Below, piece by piece: positions 1 through 7,865 of a stretch of DNA of 64,000 bases. The notes under the pieces were generated by a model. That model was not told the origin of the DNA and did no database searches. It saw nothing but the letters and a program-made list of their open reading frames with translations. The stretch's first letter is position 1, and every line of letters starts with the position of its first letter. The stretch is from positions 310,001 through 374,000 of the forward strand of contig NZ_AJVF01000013.1 in assembly GCF_000262045.1 (NCBI RefSeq), given 5' to 3'. Both the position numbers and the translations under genes were made by a program. The stretch comes from Bacillus siamensis KCTC 13613 (GTDB lineage: Bacteria; Bacillota; Bacilli; Bacillales; Bacillaceae).

Positions 1-403
1 CTCCCATGACGCGGTCTAGCATGGCGTATGCGATGGTGGGATTAACCTCCATCATGATCCTTCCTTCCATCGGATGAACATCGAACAAATTCAGGATCGT
101 CATGTTCGGTATGGAACGGATAAATTCTTCATACGGCACCTGGTCAACTGAGCTGACAGATATATGGATATATGTTCTGAGCTTGGCGGAAAAGTGAGTT
201 GTGAGAAGCCTCGCAAAGTTATCATGTATCCGGGTTAAACTCCGTATCTGATCTTTCGAAAACCTGAGCGCCCGTTTAAAATCATATACCTTTACTTTTT
301 TCTCTTTAACTTCCTTTTTCAGCTCTTCCGCATCCGCCTCACCCGTCGAAATGGCTGAAAGCAGTGCGTCTATTTCATTTTGAGAGAGAACTTCTCCAGA
401 CAT
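1..403 (-). CDS. fliM: FliM, flagellar motor switch protein (partial, N-terminal part)
   Basis: Partial gene: 134 codons are present and the rest lies beyond the low edge of the window. FliM forms the C ring, binds CheY-P through its N-terminus and sets rotation direction. The start is ATG at 403-401, preceded by a GGAGGTG ribosome binding site. The product begins MSGEVLSQNEIDALLSA; the EVLSQNEIDALL segment is the conserved CheY-binding peptide of FliM. It follows fliL with about 33 nt between them, as in the B. subtilis fla/che operon. No stop occurs inside the window. Confidence 0.95.
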   Translation of the reverse strand, partial: MSGEVLSQNEIDALLSAISTGEADAEELKKEVKEKKVKVYDFKRALRFSKDQIRSLTRIHDNFARLLTTHFSAKLRTYIHISVSSVDQVPYEEFIRSIPNMTILNLFDVHPMEGRIMMEVNPTIAYAMLDRVMG

Positions 404-436
404 TTTCTTCACCTCCGTATTCTGTCAAATTTGTTT

Positions 437-856
437 TTATTGCAGATTAAAGGAGGTAATGTACACTTTCTGAACTTTTCCTTCTTGGAGATAGCTGTTT
501 ACTTTTTCTTTTAAGGATTGTTTAAACGCTTCTCTTCCTTTATCTCCCTCAATCTCTCCGGCGCTTGTATCGGCTAAAATGGAAATGATGTTGTCTTTCA
601 CCTGAAAATCGCGTTTTTCAAGTTCTTCCTTCGCTTTTTCCGAGTCGGTTTCAAGCTTGATGCCGATGCGGATGATGCTGTCGGACTTTAAGTTCGTCGT
701 GATATCGTCGACAGACACAGTGGCTGCAACGACTTCATCGATTGTAGGCTTTTTGTCTTTGTCTGAATGTCCGCTGACGACAAAATATGCTGCCGTTCCG
801 AGGCCGGCAACGACAATTAAAATAATCAGCATAATAATGACTAATTTTTTTTTCAT
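437..856 (-). CDS. fliL: FliL, flagellar basal-body-associated protein
   Basis: 139 aa. FliL surrounds the stator at the flagellar motor and supports torque. The sequence shows a short cytoplasmic N-terminus (MKKK), one hydrophobic segment at about residues 5-27, then an extracytoplasmic domain ending in [12 protein letters not shown], typical of FliL C-termini. The start overlaps the end of swrD by 4 nt, which suggests translational coupling. Size and position match the B. subtilis gene. Confidence 0.95.
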   Translation of the reverse strand: MKKKLVIIMLIILIVVAGLGTAAYFVVSGHSDKDKKPTIDEVVAATVSVDDITTNLKSDSIIRIGIKLETDSEKAKEELEKRDFQVKDNIISILADTSAGEIEGDKGREAFKQSLKEKVNSYLQEGKVQKVYITSFNLQ

Positions 857-1068
857 TCTTCTTCCTCTATTCCCTGATCCAGTGAAAATATTTGTATGCT
901 ATGGTAAAACGAAATGACTTTTTTAAGAACTGCTTCTTCCGGTTCTTTCACTACGAACTTTTTGCCGTTGGACAGCGTAATCGTCGTGTCGGGGAAGCAC
1001 TCAATCTGTTCGATAAACAGCGCGTTCAGCGTAAAAGGCTGGCCATTTAAACGGGTGACTTGAATCAT
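853..1068 (-). CDS. swrD: SwrD/FlbD-family flagellar motor power protein
   Basis: 71 aa. This is the short FlbD-family protein between the hook gene and fliL (YlzI in B. subtilis, renamed SwrD), reported to raise flagellar motor power and to be needed for swarming. The product begins [20 protein letters not shown], the usual FlbD opening (I-x-V-T-R-L-N-G), and has no membrane segment. The stop overlaps the fliL start by 4 nt. Identification rests on length, N-terminal motif and neighbours. Confidence 0.9.
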   Translation of the reverse strand: MIQVTRLNGQPFTLNALFIEQIECFPDTTITLSNGKKFVVKEPEEAVLKKVISFYHSIQIFSLDQGIEEEE

Positions 1069-1107
1069 TCAATCCGGAGAAGCGGCCTTACCGCCTCCCC
1101 TCCCTCC

Positions 1108-1884
1108 TTACCGTTTCAGATTAACCAGCTCCTGAAGGATTTCATCTGAAGTCGTAATGATTTTTGAGTTTGATTGGAAACCGCGCTGAGCAACGATCAT
1201 TTCGGTAAATTCATCTGTCAGATCAACGTTTGACATTTCAAGATAGCCTGCCAAAAGCTTACCTGAGCCGTTTTCGCCCGGAGCGGTGACAGCACTTGCA
1301 GCTCCTGAACTTAATGATTGTCTGTAAAGGTTTCCTCCGATTTTTTCCAGACCGGCGCTGTTAGGGAACGTGACCAGACCGATTTGTCCGGCATCATGAA
1401 CCGCATCCCCTGCATCAGTGTATGTAACGGTTCCGTCTGCACCGATACTGTAATCTTTCGCGTCAGTCGGAATATTGATTTTGCCCCCGCCGATTTTTTC
1501 AAGGTAGTAGCCGTCAGTCGTAACAAGGTTGCCTTTATTGTCCTTTCCGAAATTCCCCGCACGTGTGTAAACGATTCCCGCACCTGTATTAATCTGAAAG
1601 TAGCCGTCACCGTCAATGGCTAGGTCGGTTTTATTCTGTGTAGCCTGCGGGGCGCCGGTTGAATGAACGACATCAATGGAAGAAGTCGCGGCACCCAAGC
1701 CGATTTGTTTTGAATTGGTCACGTTTGAACCGCCGGCGACTGTCTGGCTGATCAAATCTTTAAACGTAACGCGGCTTTTCTTAAATCCCACTGTGTTGAC
1801 GTTGGCGATGTTATTGCCGATTACGTCTAGTTTTGTCTGAAAGTTTTTCATGCCGCTGATACCGGAATATAATGAACGTAACAT
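1108..1884 (-). CDS. flgE: FlgE, flagellar hook protein (FlgG-like length)
   Basis: 258 aa from ATG 1884-1882. The reading frame is open further upstream, but the conserved N-terminus MLRSLYSGISGMKNFQTKLD starts at this ATG, and the upstream part lies inside flgD in another frame, so it is not coding here. The N-terminal rod-type motif (LDVIGNNIANVNTVGFKKSR) and the C-terminal helix (VDLTDEFTEMIVAQRGFQSNSKIITTSDEILQ, given as a family signature in part) mark the FlgE/FlgF/FlgG family. The length is closer to distal rod FlgG than to long enterobacterial FlgE. In B. subtilis the gene at this position is the hook protein, and flgD (hook cap) lies directly upstream. Confidence 0.92.
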   Translation of the reverse strand: MLRSLYSGISGMKNFQTKLDVIGNNIANVNTVGFKKSRVTFKDLISQTVAGGSNVTNSKQIGLGAATSSIDVVHSTGAPQATQNKTDLAIDGDGYFQINTGAGIVYTRAGNFGKDNKGNLVTTDGYYLEKIGGGKINIPTDAKDYSIGADGTVTYTDAGDAVHDAGQIGLVTFPNSAGLEKIGGNLYRQSLSSGAASAVTAPGENGSGKLLAGYLEMSNVDLTDEFTEMIVAQRGFQSNSKIITTSDEILQELVNLKR

Positions 1885-1909
1885 GTTAAATTCCCCCTGG
1901 GTTTTCTTT

Positions 1910-2341
1910 TTATTTAGATGTTTCGCTGACTGCCGTGACATTCCACGGACTGACCTCTTTGCCATTTTCAAGCACGAGCACGTAATTGCCGTTTGAATGC
2001 TTGACTGAATTGACTGGGCTTGTCTGATCCTTCCCGTCGCTGTCGCTGAATGTGACATTTTTGCCGATCCAGTTCACATACATCGTAAACGGATCTTGAT
2101 TTTCGACAAATTTAGTCATCGTCGTATTCATATTCATCATTTGCTCCAATGAAGAAAATGTCGCCATCTGGCTGATGAACTCTTTGTCATCAACCGGATT
2201 GAGCGGATCCTGGTTTTGAACCTGTGTCATTAAGATCTTCAGAAATTCGTCTTTCCCTAAATTCGTGCTGCTGTTTACGGCGGCGGTGCTCTTCGTATTA
2301 GAAGTGCCCGCTGCAACATAATCCGAGTTTACTGATGTCAA
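1910..2341 (-). CDS. flgD: FlgD, hook assembly scaffold (hook cap)
   Basis: 143 aa. FlgD caps the growing hook and is needed for FlgE polymerisation. The conserved FlgD N-terminal domain is visible at about residues 29-75 (LGKDEFLKILMTQVQNQDP, then QMATFSSLEQM). The start is TTG at 2341-2339, seven nt after a GGAGGA site located in the last codons of fliK; the fliK stop TAG directly abuts it. It therefore looks translationally coupled to fliK. In B. subtilis the gene was once called ylxG. Confidence 0.92.
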   Translation of the reverse strand: MTSVNSDYVAAGTSNTKSTAAVNSSTNLGKDEFLKILMTQVQNQDPLNPVDDKEFISQMATFSSLEQMMNMNTTMTKFVENQDPFTMYVNWIGKNVTFSDSDGKDQTSPVNSVKHSNGNYVLVLENGKEVSPWNVTAVSETSK

Positions 2342-3685
2342 CTATTCTTCCTCCATTTCATTGAGAGAAAGCTCCTCCAGCATATCTCCGAAATCGCCTG
2401 ACTGCTGCTGGTTTTTCTGCTCTCTCTGTCCCTGCTGCTGCTGTTTATTGTGATCGGCTGTCTGACCGTAAACCGGCTGCTGATCCCCGCTTTGAAGCGG
2501 GACGGTAAAACGGTCGATTTGGACCGACATATTCGGAAGCGACTGTTTCAGCTGAGGAAGATGCTGTTCCAGCAGCTCTTTCGCAGACTGGCTTGATGCG
2601 ATTATTTTGCTTTGAAACATCCCGTTTTCGTTTGTCACCTTAATCGTGACAAAGCCGAGGTTCTCAGGATTAAGACGAATCGTAAAGCTTCCGGTCGTTT
2701 TCCCGAAAGGCGTGTATTTCATCTGTTTCCAGCCGCTGATGACCTGGTCTGTTAACGGTTTATTTTCTGCCGGCGGCTGTTCGGCTCCTGCGGACGCTTG
2801 CTGAATGCCGGCAAGACTTCTCGTTCCCGAAAACAGTATATGCGCGGACAATTTGCTGTCAGATGCTTTCACGTGAGAAATCGTGCCGCCGTTTTGCTGT
2901 TCCGTTTTCCCGGCAGACTCTTGAGATGATTCAGATGATTGAGATAACACAAAAGCTTTCAGCTCAGTTTCAGCCATATTCCATTCCTTTGTTCCTTTTT
3001 GAGAAAGGCCCGCAAGCTGCTCAGCGACGCTTTGAAAGCTCTTCAGCTCAGCGGCCGACATAGAATAAAGCTTAGATGCAGATTCATTTTTCGGAAACAG
3101 CGTCTGCCGCAGGTCTTGAATTACGCGGTCCGGTACGCCTTGTTTTTTCAACGCTGCTAATAAACGGTCGCCTTCCTGATAAACCGCCTTTGCCTGTGCG
3201 CTGTCCGGCTGATTCTCTTGATGCGCAAATAGCTGGGCTGCGGCTTCTTGAATGAAAAGGAGGCCTGTTTCAAGCGCGTCTCGCCCGGAATCCCCGTCAT
3301 TAGCGGGCGAACCCGGCTCAATCTTTTCAGGCTTCACCCCATGCCGTTTGCCGGCTAACATGTCTTCAACAGATTCAGCAAGCTGCTTCAATAAAGGAAG
3401 AGCTGTTTCAGCCGTTTGCTTTCCTTCAAGGGCTTTGACCGCCTCAAGCAGCTGTTTCAGCTGAAGTTCTTTATCTTCCGGGCCGGCTTTCAGCCAATCA
3501 CCGATTTTCGAGAGAGCATCATTCAGCTCTGCATCACTTGTTTTCGCCTCATCTCCGGGCTTCTGTTGAGAAGTGATTTCCGACAGAAGCCGGTTCTGAA
3601 ATAGGCCTAAGCTGTTTACATTCATCTTCACATTGCTGTTTTGCGCAGTCTGCGTGCGATTCCCCGTTATTTCAAGCAGCTTCAA
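2342..3685 (-). CDS. fliK: FliK, flagellar hook-length control protein
   Basis: 447 aa. FliK is the secreted molecular ruler that measures the hook and triggers the FlhB export switch. The N-terminal two thirds are low in hydrophobic residues and rich in A, E, K, Q and S, as usual for FliK rulers. The conserved C-terminal Flg_hook domain lies at about residues 325-400 (FTIRLNPENLGFVTIKVTNENG and LLEQHLPQLKQSL regions). A Q-rich stretch (KQQQQGQREQKNQQQ) follows near residue 415. It sits between ylxF and flgD. I recall the 168 protein as somewhat longer, so the ruler part may be shorter here. Confidence 0.9.
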   Translation of the reverse strand: MKLLEITGNRTQTAQNSNVKMNVNSLGLFQNRLLSEITSQQKPGDEAKTSDAELNDALSKIGDWLKAGPEDKELQLKQLLEAVKALEGKQTAETALPLLKQLAESVEDMLAGKRHGVKPEKIEPGSPANDGDSGRDALETGLLFIQEAAAQLFAHQENQPDSAQAKAVYQEGDRLLAALKKQGVPDRVIQDLRQTLFPKNESASKLYSMSAAELKSFQSVAEQLAGLSQKGTKEWNMAETELKAFVLSQSSESSQESAGKTEQQNGGTISHVKASDSKLSAHILFSGTRSLAGIQQASAGAEQPPAENKPLTDQVISGWKQMKYTPFGKTTGSFTIRLNPENLGFVTIKVTNENGMFQSKIIASSQSAKELLEQHLPQLKQSLPNMSVQIDRFTVPLQSGDQQPVYGQTADHNKQQQQGQREQKNQQQSGDFGDMLEELSLNEMEEE

Positions 3686-3691
3686 CTTACA

Positions 3692-4318
3692 TCACTCCTT
3701 ATTTCCGTCAGCGGATAGTTTTTCTGTATATTTAGCCGCTTGTTCAGGAGTCATTTTCGTCAAGATTTCAGCAAGCTGCTTTTTACTTAGTCCGTTTAAA
3801 ATATCGAGGGCTTCTTTTTCTTTCAGCTTTACGATAATGCTTGCCGCTTTACCGCTGTCCATACTTTTATAGATGTTGATCATTTTATCTTTTCCCGCTG
3901 AACCCGAAGCGTCTTTTTTCGTTTCATCCGTTTTCTGCTGCTGTTCCGTTTTCTGCTGCTGTTCAGCTTCCTGTTTCAATGAACGGATTTTCTGGTTCAG
4001 ATTGTCGATTTCGGATTTGCTTGTGTCCAAATCTTTATTTAAAATGTTGATTTCACTTTTTTGTTCCTTTATGGTCTTTTCAAGAGAAGCCGTTCGGTCT
4101 TCCTTCTGCTTTTCCGCTGCGCTTTTCGTTTCTTTCGTTTCGGGAACCAATTCTTTTAAAACAGGCGTTTTTGCGGCTGTTTCCTGAATCGGCTTCATCA
4201 CATCTACGCCGGCAGCCCAAAGGACGATGCTTGCAACGATGATCAGAAAAATCAGCGGGATAATGATAAAAAGCAGGATTGAACCGAACTTTCCAGATCC
4301 CTTTTCTTTATCGGCCAT
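3692..4318 (-). CDS. ylxF: YlxF, MotE-like flagellar operon protein
   Basis: 208 aa. A membrane-anchored coiled-coil protein of the MgtE-N/MotE type in the fla/che operon; its role in Bacillus is poorly defined. There is a membrane segment at about residues 15-35, then a long charged coiled coil (about 60-125) containing the tandem QKTEQQ units, then a C-terminal MgtE-intracellular-N-like region (about 150-205) with KLKEKEALDILNGLSK and MTPEQAAKYTEKLS. It lies 11 nt downstream of fliJ and just ahead of fliK. A stator or export chaperone role is a guess from family resemblance. Confidence 0.85.
   Translation of the reverse strand: MADKEKGSGKFGSILLFIIIPLIFLIIVASIVLWAAGVDVMKPIQETAAKTPVLKELVPETKETKSAAEKQKEDRTASLEKTIKEQKSEINILNKDLDTSKSEIDNLNQKIRSLKQEAEQQQKTEQQQKTDETKKDASGSAGKDKMINIYKSMDSGKAASIIVKLKEKEALDILNGLSKKQLAEILTKMTPEQAAKYTEKLSADGNKE
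3928..3963 (-). repeat. 18-bp perfect tandem repeat inside ylxF
   Basis: Two adjoining exact copies of an 18-bp unit (plus strand CCGTTTTCTGCTGCTGTT), at 3928-3945 and 3946-3963. They encode a repeated QKTEQQ hexapeptide in the coiled-coil part of YlxF. The length is a multiple of three, so copy-number change would keep the frame. Confidence 0.9.
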
Positions 4319-4329
4319 TTTATTCGCTC

Positions 4330-4773
4330 CTAATGCCCCTGAATCATAAACTGCTTGATTGAAATATCGTCCATTTCCCTCATTTCTGCAGCTTTGTCTT
4401 CAAGAGCAAACATATTAAATTGTTTTTCCCGCATTTTTTCAAATTTCTTTACTTCAATGTTTTTTTCGGTGAGCTGTTCCTGCTTCTCATTCATTTCATT
4501 TCGTTTCATAATGACAAGTTTTTGATAATGATAGATAGTGTTCTCAAGATTGGAGACAAATTGTTGATAATGTCTCATTTCCTGAACGCTCATCCCGCAT
4601 TTCAGCTTTGATTCTTTGTCTTTTTCGAGCGATTCTTTTTTGCTCATATTTTCATATAGTTTTTCAGCCACTGTTTCAAATTCAGAAACCGATTGTCTGT
4701 ATTCAGACAATGTTTGGTCTTTTTCATTCTCTTTTAATTCCAGCAGCTTTTGAAATCTGAATTGGTACGCCAC
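4330..4773 (-). CDS. fliJ: FliJ, flagellar export chaperone
   Basis: 147 aa. FliJ is the coiled-coil stalk in the centre of the FliI hexamer that links the ATPase to FlhA. The whole protein is predicted as a two-helix coiled coil rich in E, K and Q, opening with YQFRFQKLLELKENEKDQ, a typical FliJ start. It follows fliI with 5 nt between them. No unusual feature. Confidence 0.93.
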   Translation of the reverse strand: MAYQFRFQKLLELKENEKDQTLSEYRQSVSEFETVAEKLYENMSKKESLEKDKESKLKCGMSVQEMRHYQQFVSNLENTIYHYQKLVIMKRNEMNEKQEQLTEKNIEVKKFEKMREKQFNMFALEDKAAEMREMDDISIKQFMIQGH

Positions 4774-4778
4774 GATGT

Positions 4779-6095
4779 TTATTCCTCTTTTCCTGTCATA
4801 CTCGTCAATACCGCAATACTGTCTTCCAATTGAGCAGGTTCTTCCGTTCCTTGTTTTAAAAATTGAATGAGCTGCGGATAAAACTGAATCGCTTCATCAA
4901 TTTCTCTCGATGACCCTCTTTTGTAAGCTCCGATATTAATGAGGTCTTCAGAGTTTTGATAAGTTGACAGAAGATCGCGGAATTTGTTGGCCGCCTCTAT
5001 ATGCGCGGCGTCTGAAATATTAGACATAACCCTGCTGATGCTCTTCAGGATATTCACCGCCGGGAACTGCCCTTTGTTGGCAAGCGCCCGATCGAGAACG
5101 ATATGCCCGTCTAATATTCCGCGCACCGTATCGGCAATCGGTTCATTCATGTCGTCTCCGTCAACGAGAACCGTATAAAAAGCGGTTATCGTCCCTTGTT
5201 CATTCGCACCCGTTCTTTCCAGTAAACGAGGCAGAATAGCGAACACGGAAGGTGTATATCCTTTTGTCGTCGGCGGTTCCCCCGCTGCCAGCCCGATTTC
5301 ACGCTGAGCCATCGCAACCCTCGTGACGGAGTCCATCATGAACATGACATTCCGGCCTTTATCACGGAAATATTCCGCAATGGCGGTCGCTGTATATGCC
5401 GCTTTCAAACGCATTAATGCAGGCTGATCAGAAGTCGCGACTACGACAATCGAGCGTTTCAAGCCTTCTTCGCCTAAATCCTTCTCAATGAATTCCCGCA
5501 CCTCGCGCCCCCGTTCACCGACGAGTGCGATGATGTTTAGATCGGCTTCGGTCTGCTTTGCGATCATTCCCATCAAAGTGCTTTTTCCGACTCCGCTTCC
5601 GGCAAAAATTCCGATTCTCTGCCCTTTTCCTACTGTCAGCAGACTGTCAATCGACCTGACACCGACACCCATCTTTTCCCGTATCGGCGGCCGTTTCATC
5701 GGGTTTGGCGGCGGCTGTTCCGTCGAAACGGGAGACAATCCTTTCGGAAGCGCCCTGCCGTCAAGAGGCTCACCGAACGCATCAACAACCTGTCCGATTA
5801 AACCTGCGCCTACTTTGATACGGAGAGACTCGCCGGTAGCCTCCACAATGCTGCCCGGCGCAATGCTTGCCGCTTCCAGATAAGGCATTAACAGTATGTT
5901 TTCATCCTGGAAGCCTACAACCTCAGCTTTAATCGCTTTTTTTGAATGACCTTTCGGATAAATGAGACAAACATCTCCGATCGAGCTTTCGGGCCCTTTT
6001 GATTCAATCATCAGCCCGATGACACGTTTAACCTTACCGTAGCGTTTGTACGGATCCGCTGTTTCAATCGAGTCTATTAAATACTGTGTCTTCAT
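4779..6095 (-). CDS. fliI: FliI, flagellum-specific export ATPase
   Basis: 438 aa. FliI is the F1-beta-like ATPase at the cytoplasmic face of the flagellar type III export gate. Walker A GSGVGKST lies at residues 166-173, and the family signature region PPPNPMKRPPIREKMGVGVR at about 128-147. A Walker B region with FMMDSVTRVAMAQRE follows at about 250. The start overlaps the fliH stop by 4 nt and the fliJ start follows in 5 nt, so FliH-FliI-FliJ are made together as the ATPase complex. Confidence 0.97.
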   Translation of the reverse strand: MKTQYLIDSIETADPYKRYGKVKRVIGLMIESKGPESSIGDVCLIYPKGHSKKAIKAEVVGFQDENILLMPYLEAASIAPGSIVEATGESLRIKVGAGLIGQVVDAFGEPLDGRALPKGLSPVSTEQPPPNPMKRPPIREKMGVGVRSIDSLLTVGKGQRIGIFAGSGVGKSTLMGMIAKQTEADLNIIALVGERGREVREFIEKDLGEEGLKRSIVVVATSDQPALMRLKAAYTATAIAEYFRDKGRNVMFMMDSVTRVAMAQREIGLAAGEPPTTKGYTPSVFAILPRLLERTGANEQGTITAFYTVLVDGDDMNEPIADTVRGILDGHIVLDRALANKGQFPAVNILKSISRVMSNISDAAHIEAANKFRDLLSTYQNSEDLINIGAYKRGSSREIDEAIQFYPQLIQFLKQGTEEPAQLEDSIAVLTSMTGKEE

Positions 6096-6844
6096 TGCTC
6101 CGCTCCCGCCTCAAGCGCCGTTAAAAGCTTTTGCTTTAATTGCATCAGCTGGGTGTCTATTCCTGCATCAACCCGTCCGAACGGTGTTTCTATGGAGCAC
6201 ATTCCCTTTGCAGCTTTTTCATCGGCATACAAGCTTAACCTGCATTCTTTGTATAACAGCTGCTGAATTTCATCCATATGCTGATGAACCGTCTCATAAT
6301 ATTCCGGGTCCACATAAATGGAAATGTCATCATAATCTTTCACTTCGGCTATTACCTGTTTGACTAACAGAAGAAAAGCTTCTTTATCATCACTTTTTTG
6401 CCGCCAAACTTTTTTAGCGAGTGCAACGGAAAGCTCAATGATTTCTTCCTCAGCGCTTTCCAGCTTTTCCTCGACTGACTGTCTGGCCATTTCCATAACG
6501 GCATTGGCCCGGCTGATGAGGTCTGCGTATTCGGCCTGAGCCTCGGCTTTTCCCAATGCCATGCCTTCGTTATATCCTTCTGCCTTTGCATCTTCCATCA
6601 GTCTTTGTTTTTCATCCGCCCAGCGGCTTTTCTCTTCCTCAATCTGCCGGAGGGTGTAATCCAGCTGTTTTTTCGCTTCTTCAGATACCCTGTCGGCTTC
6701 TGCTTTGGCAAAAGCCATGAGAGCTTCAGGATTTTCTTCCTCCAGGTCGAGCTGGGGATGCGTTTTCCTGACTTCTTGCAAGGAAAGCTTGCGCCGTTTC
6801 TGTTCAGGAGAAAATGATGATTGCTGTTTAATGATATTAGACAA
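6092..6844 (-). CDS. fliH: FliH, flagellar export ATPase regulator
   Basis: 250 aa. FliH binds FliI and tethers it to the C ring, acting as a peripheral stalk. The N-terminal half is a long E/K/A-rich coiled coil (about 35-135), and the C-terminal half resembles the V-ATPase E subunit domain (about 135-245, with VALAKKVWRQ and YVDPEYYETV). The start is TTG at 6844-6842, which lies inside the last codons of fliG and is preceded by GGAGGAGA. Only the overlap and this ribosome binding site decide the start. Confidence 0.92.
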   Translation of the reverse strand: MSNIIKQQSSFSPEQKRRKLSLQEVRKTHPQLDLEEENPEALMAFAKAEADRVSEEAKKQLDYTLRQIEEEKSRWADEKQRLMEDAKAEGYNEGMALGKAEAQAEYADLISRANAVMEMARQSVEEKLESAEEEIIELSVALAKKVWRQKSDDKEAFLLLVKQVIAEVKDYDDISIYVDPEYYETVHQHMDEIQQLLYKECRLSLYADEKAAKGMCSIETPFGRVDAGIDTQLMQLKQKLLTALEAGAEQ

Positions 6845-7853
6845 TAATATCGTCTCCTCCGCCTCGCGCGATTACAATTTCACCGGCTTCTTCAAGCTTG
6901 CGGACGACGCCCACGATTCTTGATTGCGCCTCTTCCACATCACGCAAACGCACAGGCCCCATAATTTCCATTTCTTCTTTAAACGTTTCAACCATACGCT
7001 GTGACATATTGCTGAAGACGATCTCTTTGACTTCCTCGCTCGCAACCTTCAATGACAGCAGGAGGTCGTCATTTTCAACATCCCTGATCACGCGCTGAAT
7101 CGCACGGTTATCAAGGGTGACAATATCTTCAAAGACAAACATCCGTTTTTTGATTTCATCCGCCAATTCAGGATCTTGTATTTCTAATGAATCAAGGATC
7201 GTTTTTTCCGTTCCTCTGTCTACACCATTTAACACTTCAACAACCGCTTCTATGCCGCCTGTCTGCGTATAATCCTGCGTAAAGGAGGAGGACAGCTTTT
7301 GTTCAAGAACCCGCTCCACTTCATTTATGATTTCAGGAGACGTCCTGTCCATAACCGCAATCCTTCTCGCCACCTCAGCCTGAACGTCCGGGTTCAGCTC
7401 AGACAAAATCTGTCCGGCCTGCACCGGGTCAAGGTAGGATAAAATCAGCGCCATCGTTTGCGGATGTTCTTGCTGAATGAAATTCAAAATCTGTTCGGGC
7501 TCCGCTTTTCTTGCGAAGTCAAACGGCTTTACCTGCAATGAAGAGGTCAGCCTGTTTAAAATGCTTACCGCTTTGTCTTCTCCGAGCGCTTTTTCAAGCA
7601 CTTGGCGGGCGTAATTTAAACCGCCTTGAGAAATATAATCCTGAGCGATTGCGATATTATGAAATTCTTCAATGATTTCATCTTTTCTCTGATGATCGAC
7701 GCTTCTGACTCCCGAAATCTCGAGAGTCAATCTTTCAATTTCTTCTTCAGACAAATGCTTGTACACAGAGGCTGATACATCAAGACCTAAGGAAATCATG
7801 AGGATGGCTGCTTTTTGTTTTCCTGTAAGCTTGTTCTGATCACGTTTCGCCAT
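6837..7853 (-). CDS. fliG: FliG, flagellar motor switch protein
   Basis: 338 aa. FliG is the C-ring component that couples the stator to rotation. The conserved EHPQ motif is at residues 129-132. The C-terminal domain (about 235-335) carries the charged residues for torque (FVFEDIVTLDNRAIQRVIRD) and ends in VVRKLEEAGEIVIARGGGDD. It follows fliF by 12 nt and overlaps fliH by 8 nt. Length equals that of B. subtilis FliG as I recall it. Confidence 0.97.
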   Translation of the reverse strand: MAKRDQNKLTGKQKAAILMISLGLDVSASVYKHLSEEEIERLTLEISGVRSVDHQRKDEIIEEFHNIAIAQDYISQGGLNYARQVLEKALGEDKAVSILNRLTSSLQVKPFDFARKAEPEQILNFIQQEHPQTMALILSYLDPVQAGQILSELNPDVQAEVARRIAVMDRTSPEIINEVERVLEQKLSSSFTQDYTQTGGIEAVVEVLNGVDRGTEKTILDSLEIQDPELADEIKKRMFVFEDIVTLDNRAIQRVIRDVENDDLLLSLKVASEEVKEIVFSNMSQRMVETFKEEMEIMGPVRLRDVEEAQSRIVGVVRKLEEAGEIVIARGGGDDIIV

Positions 7854-7865
7854 TTTCCATTCCCC

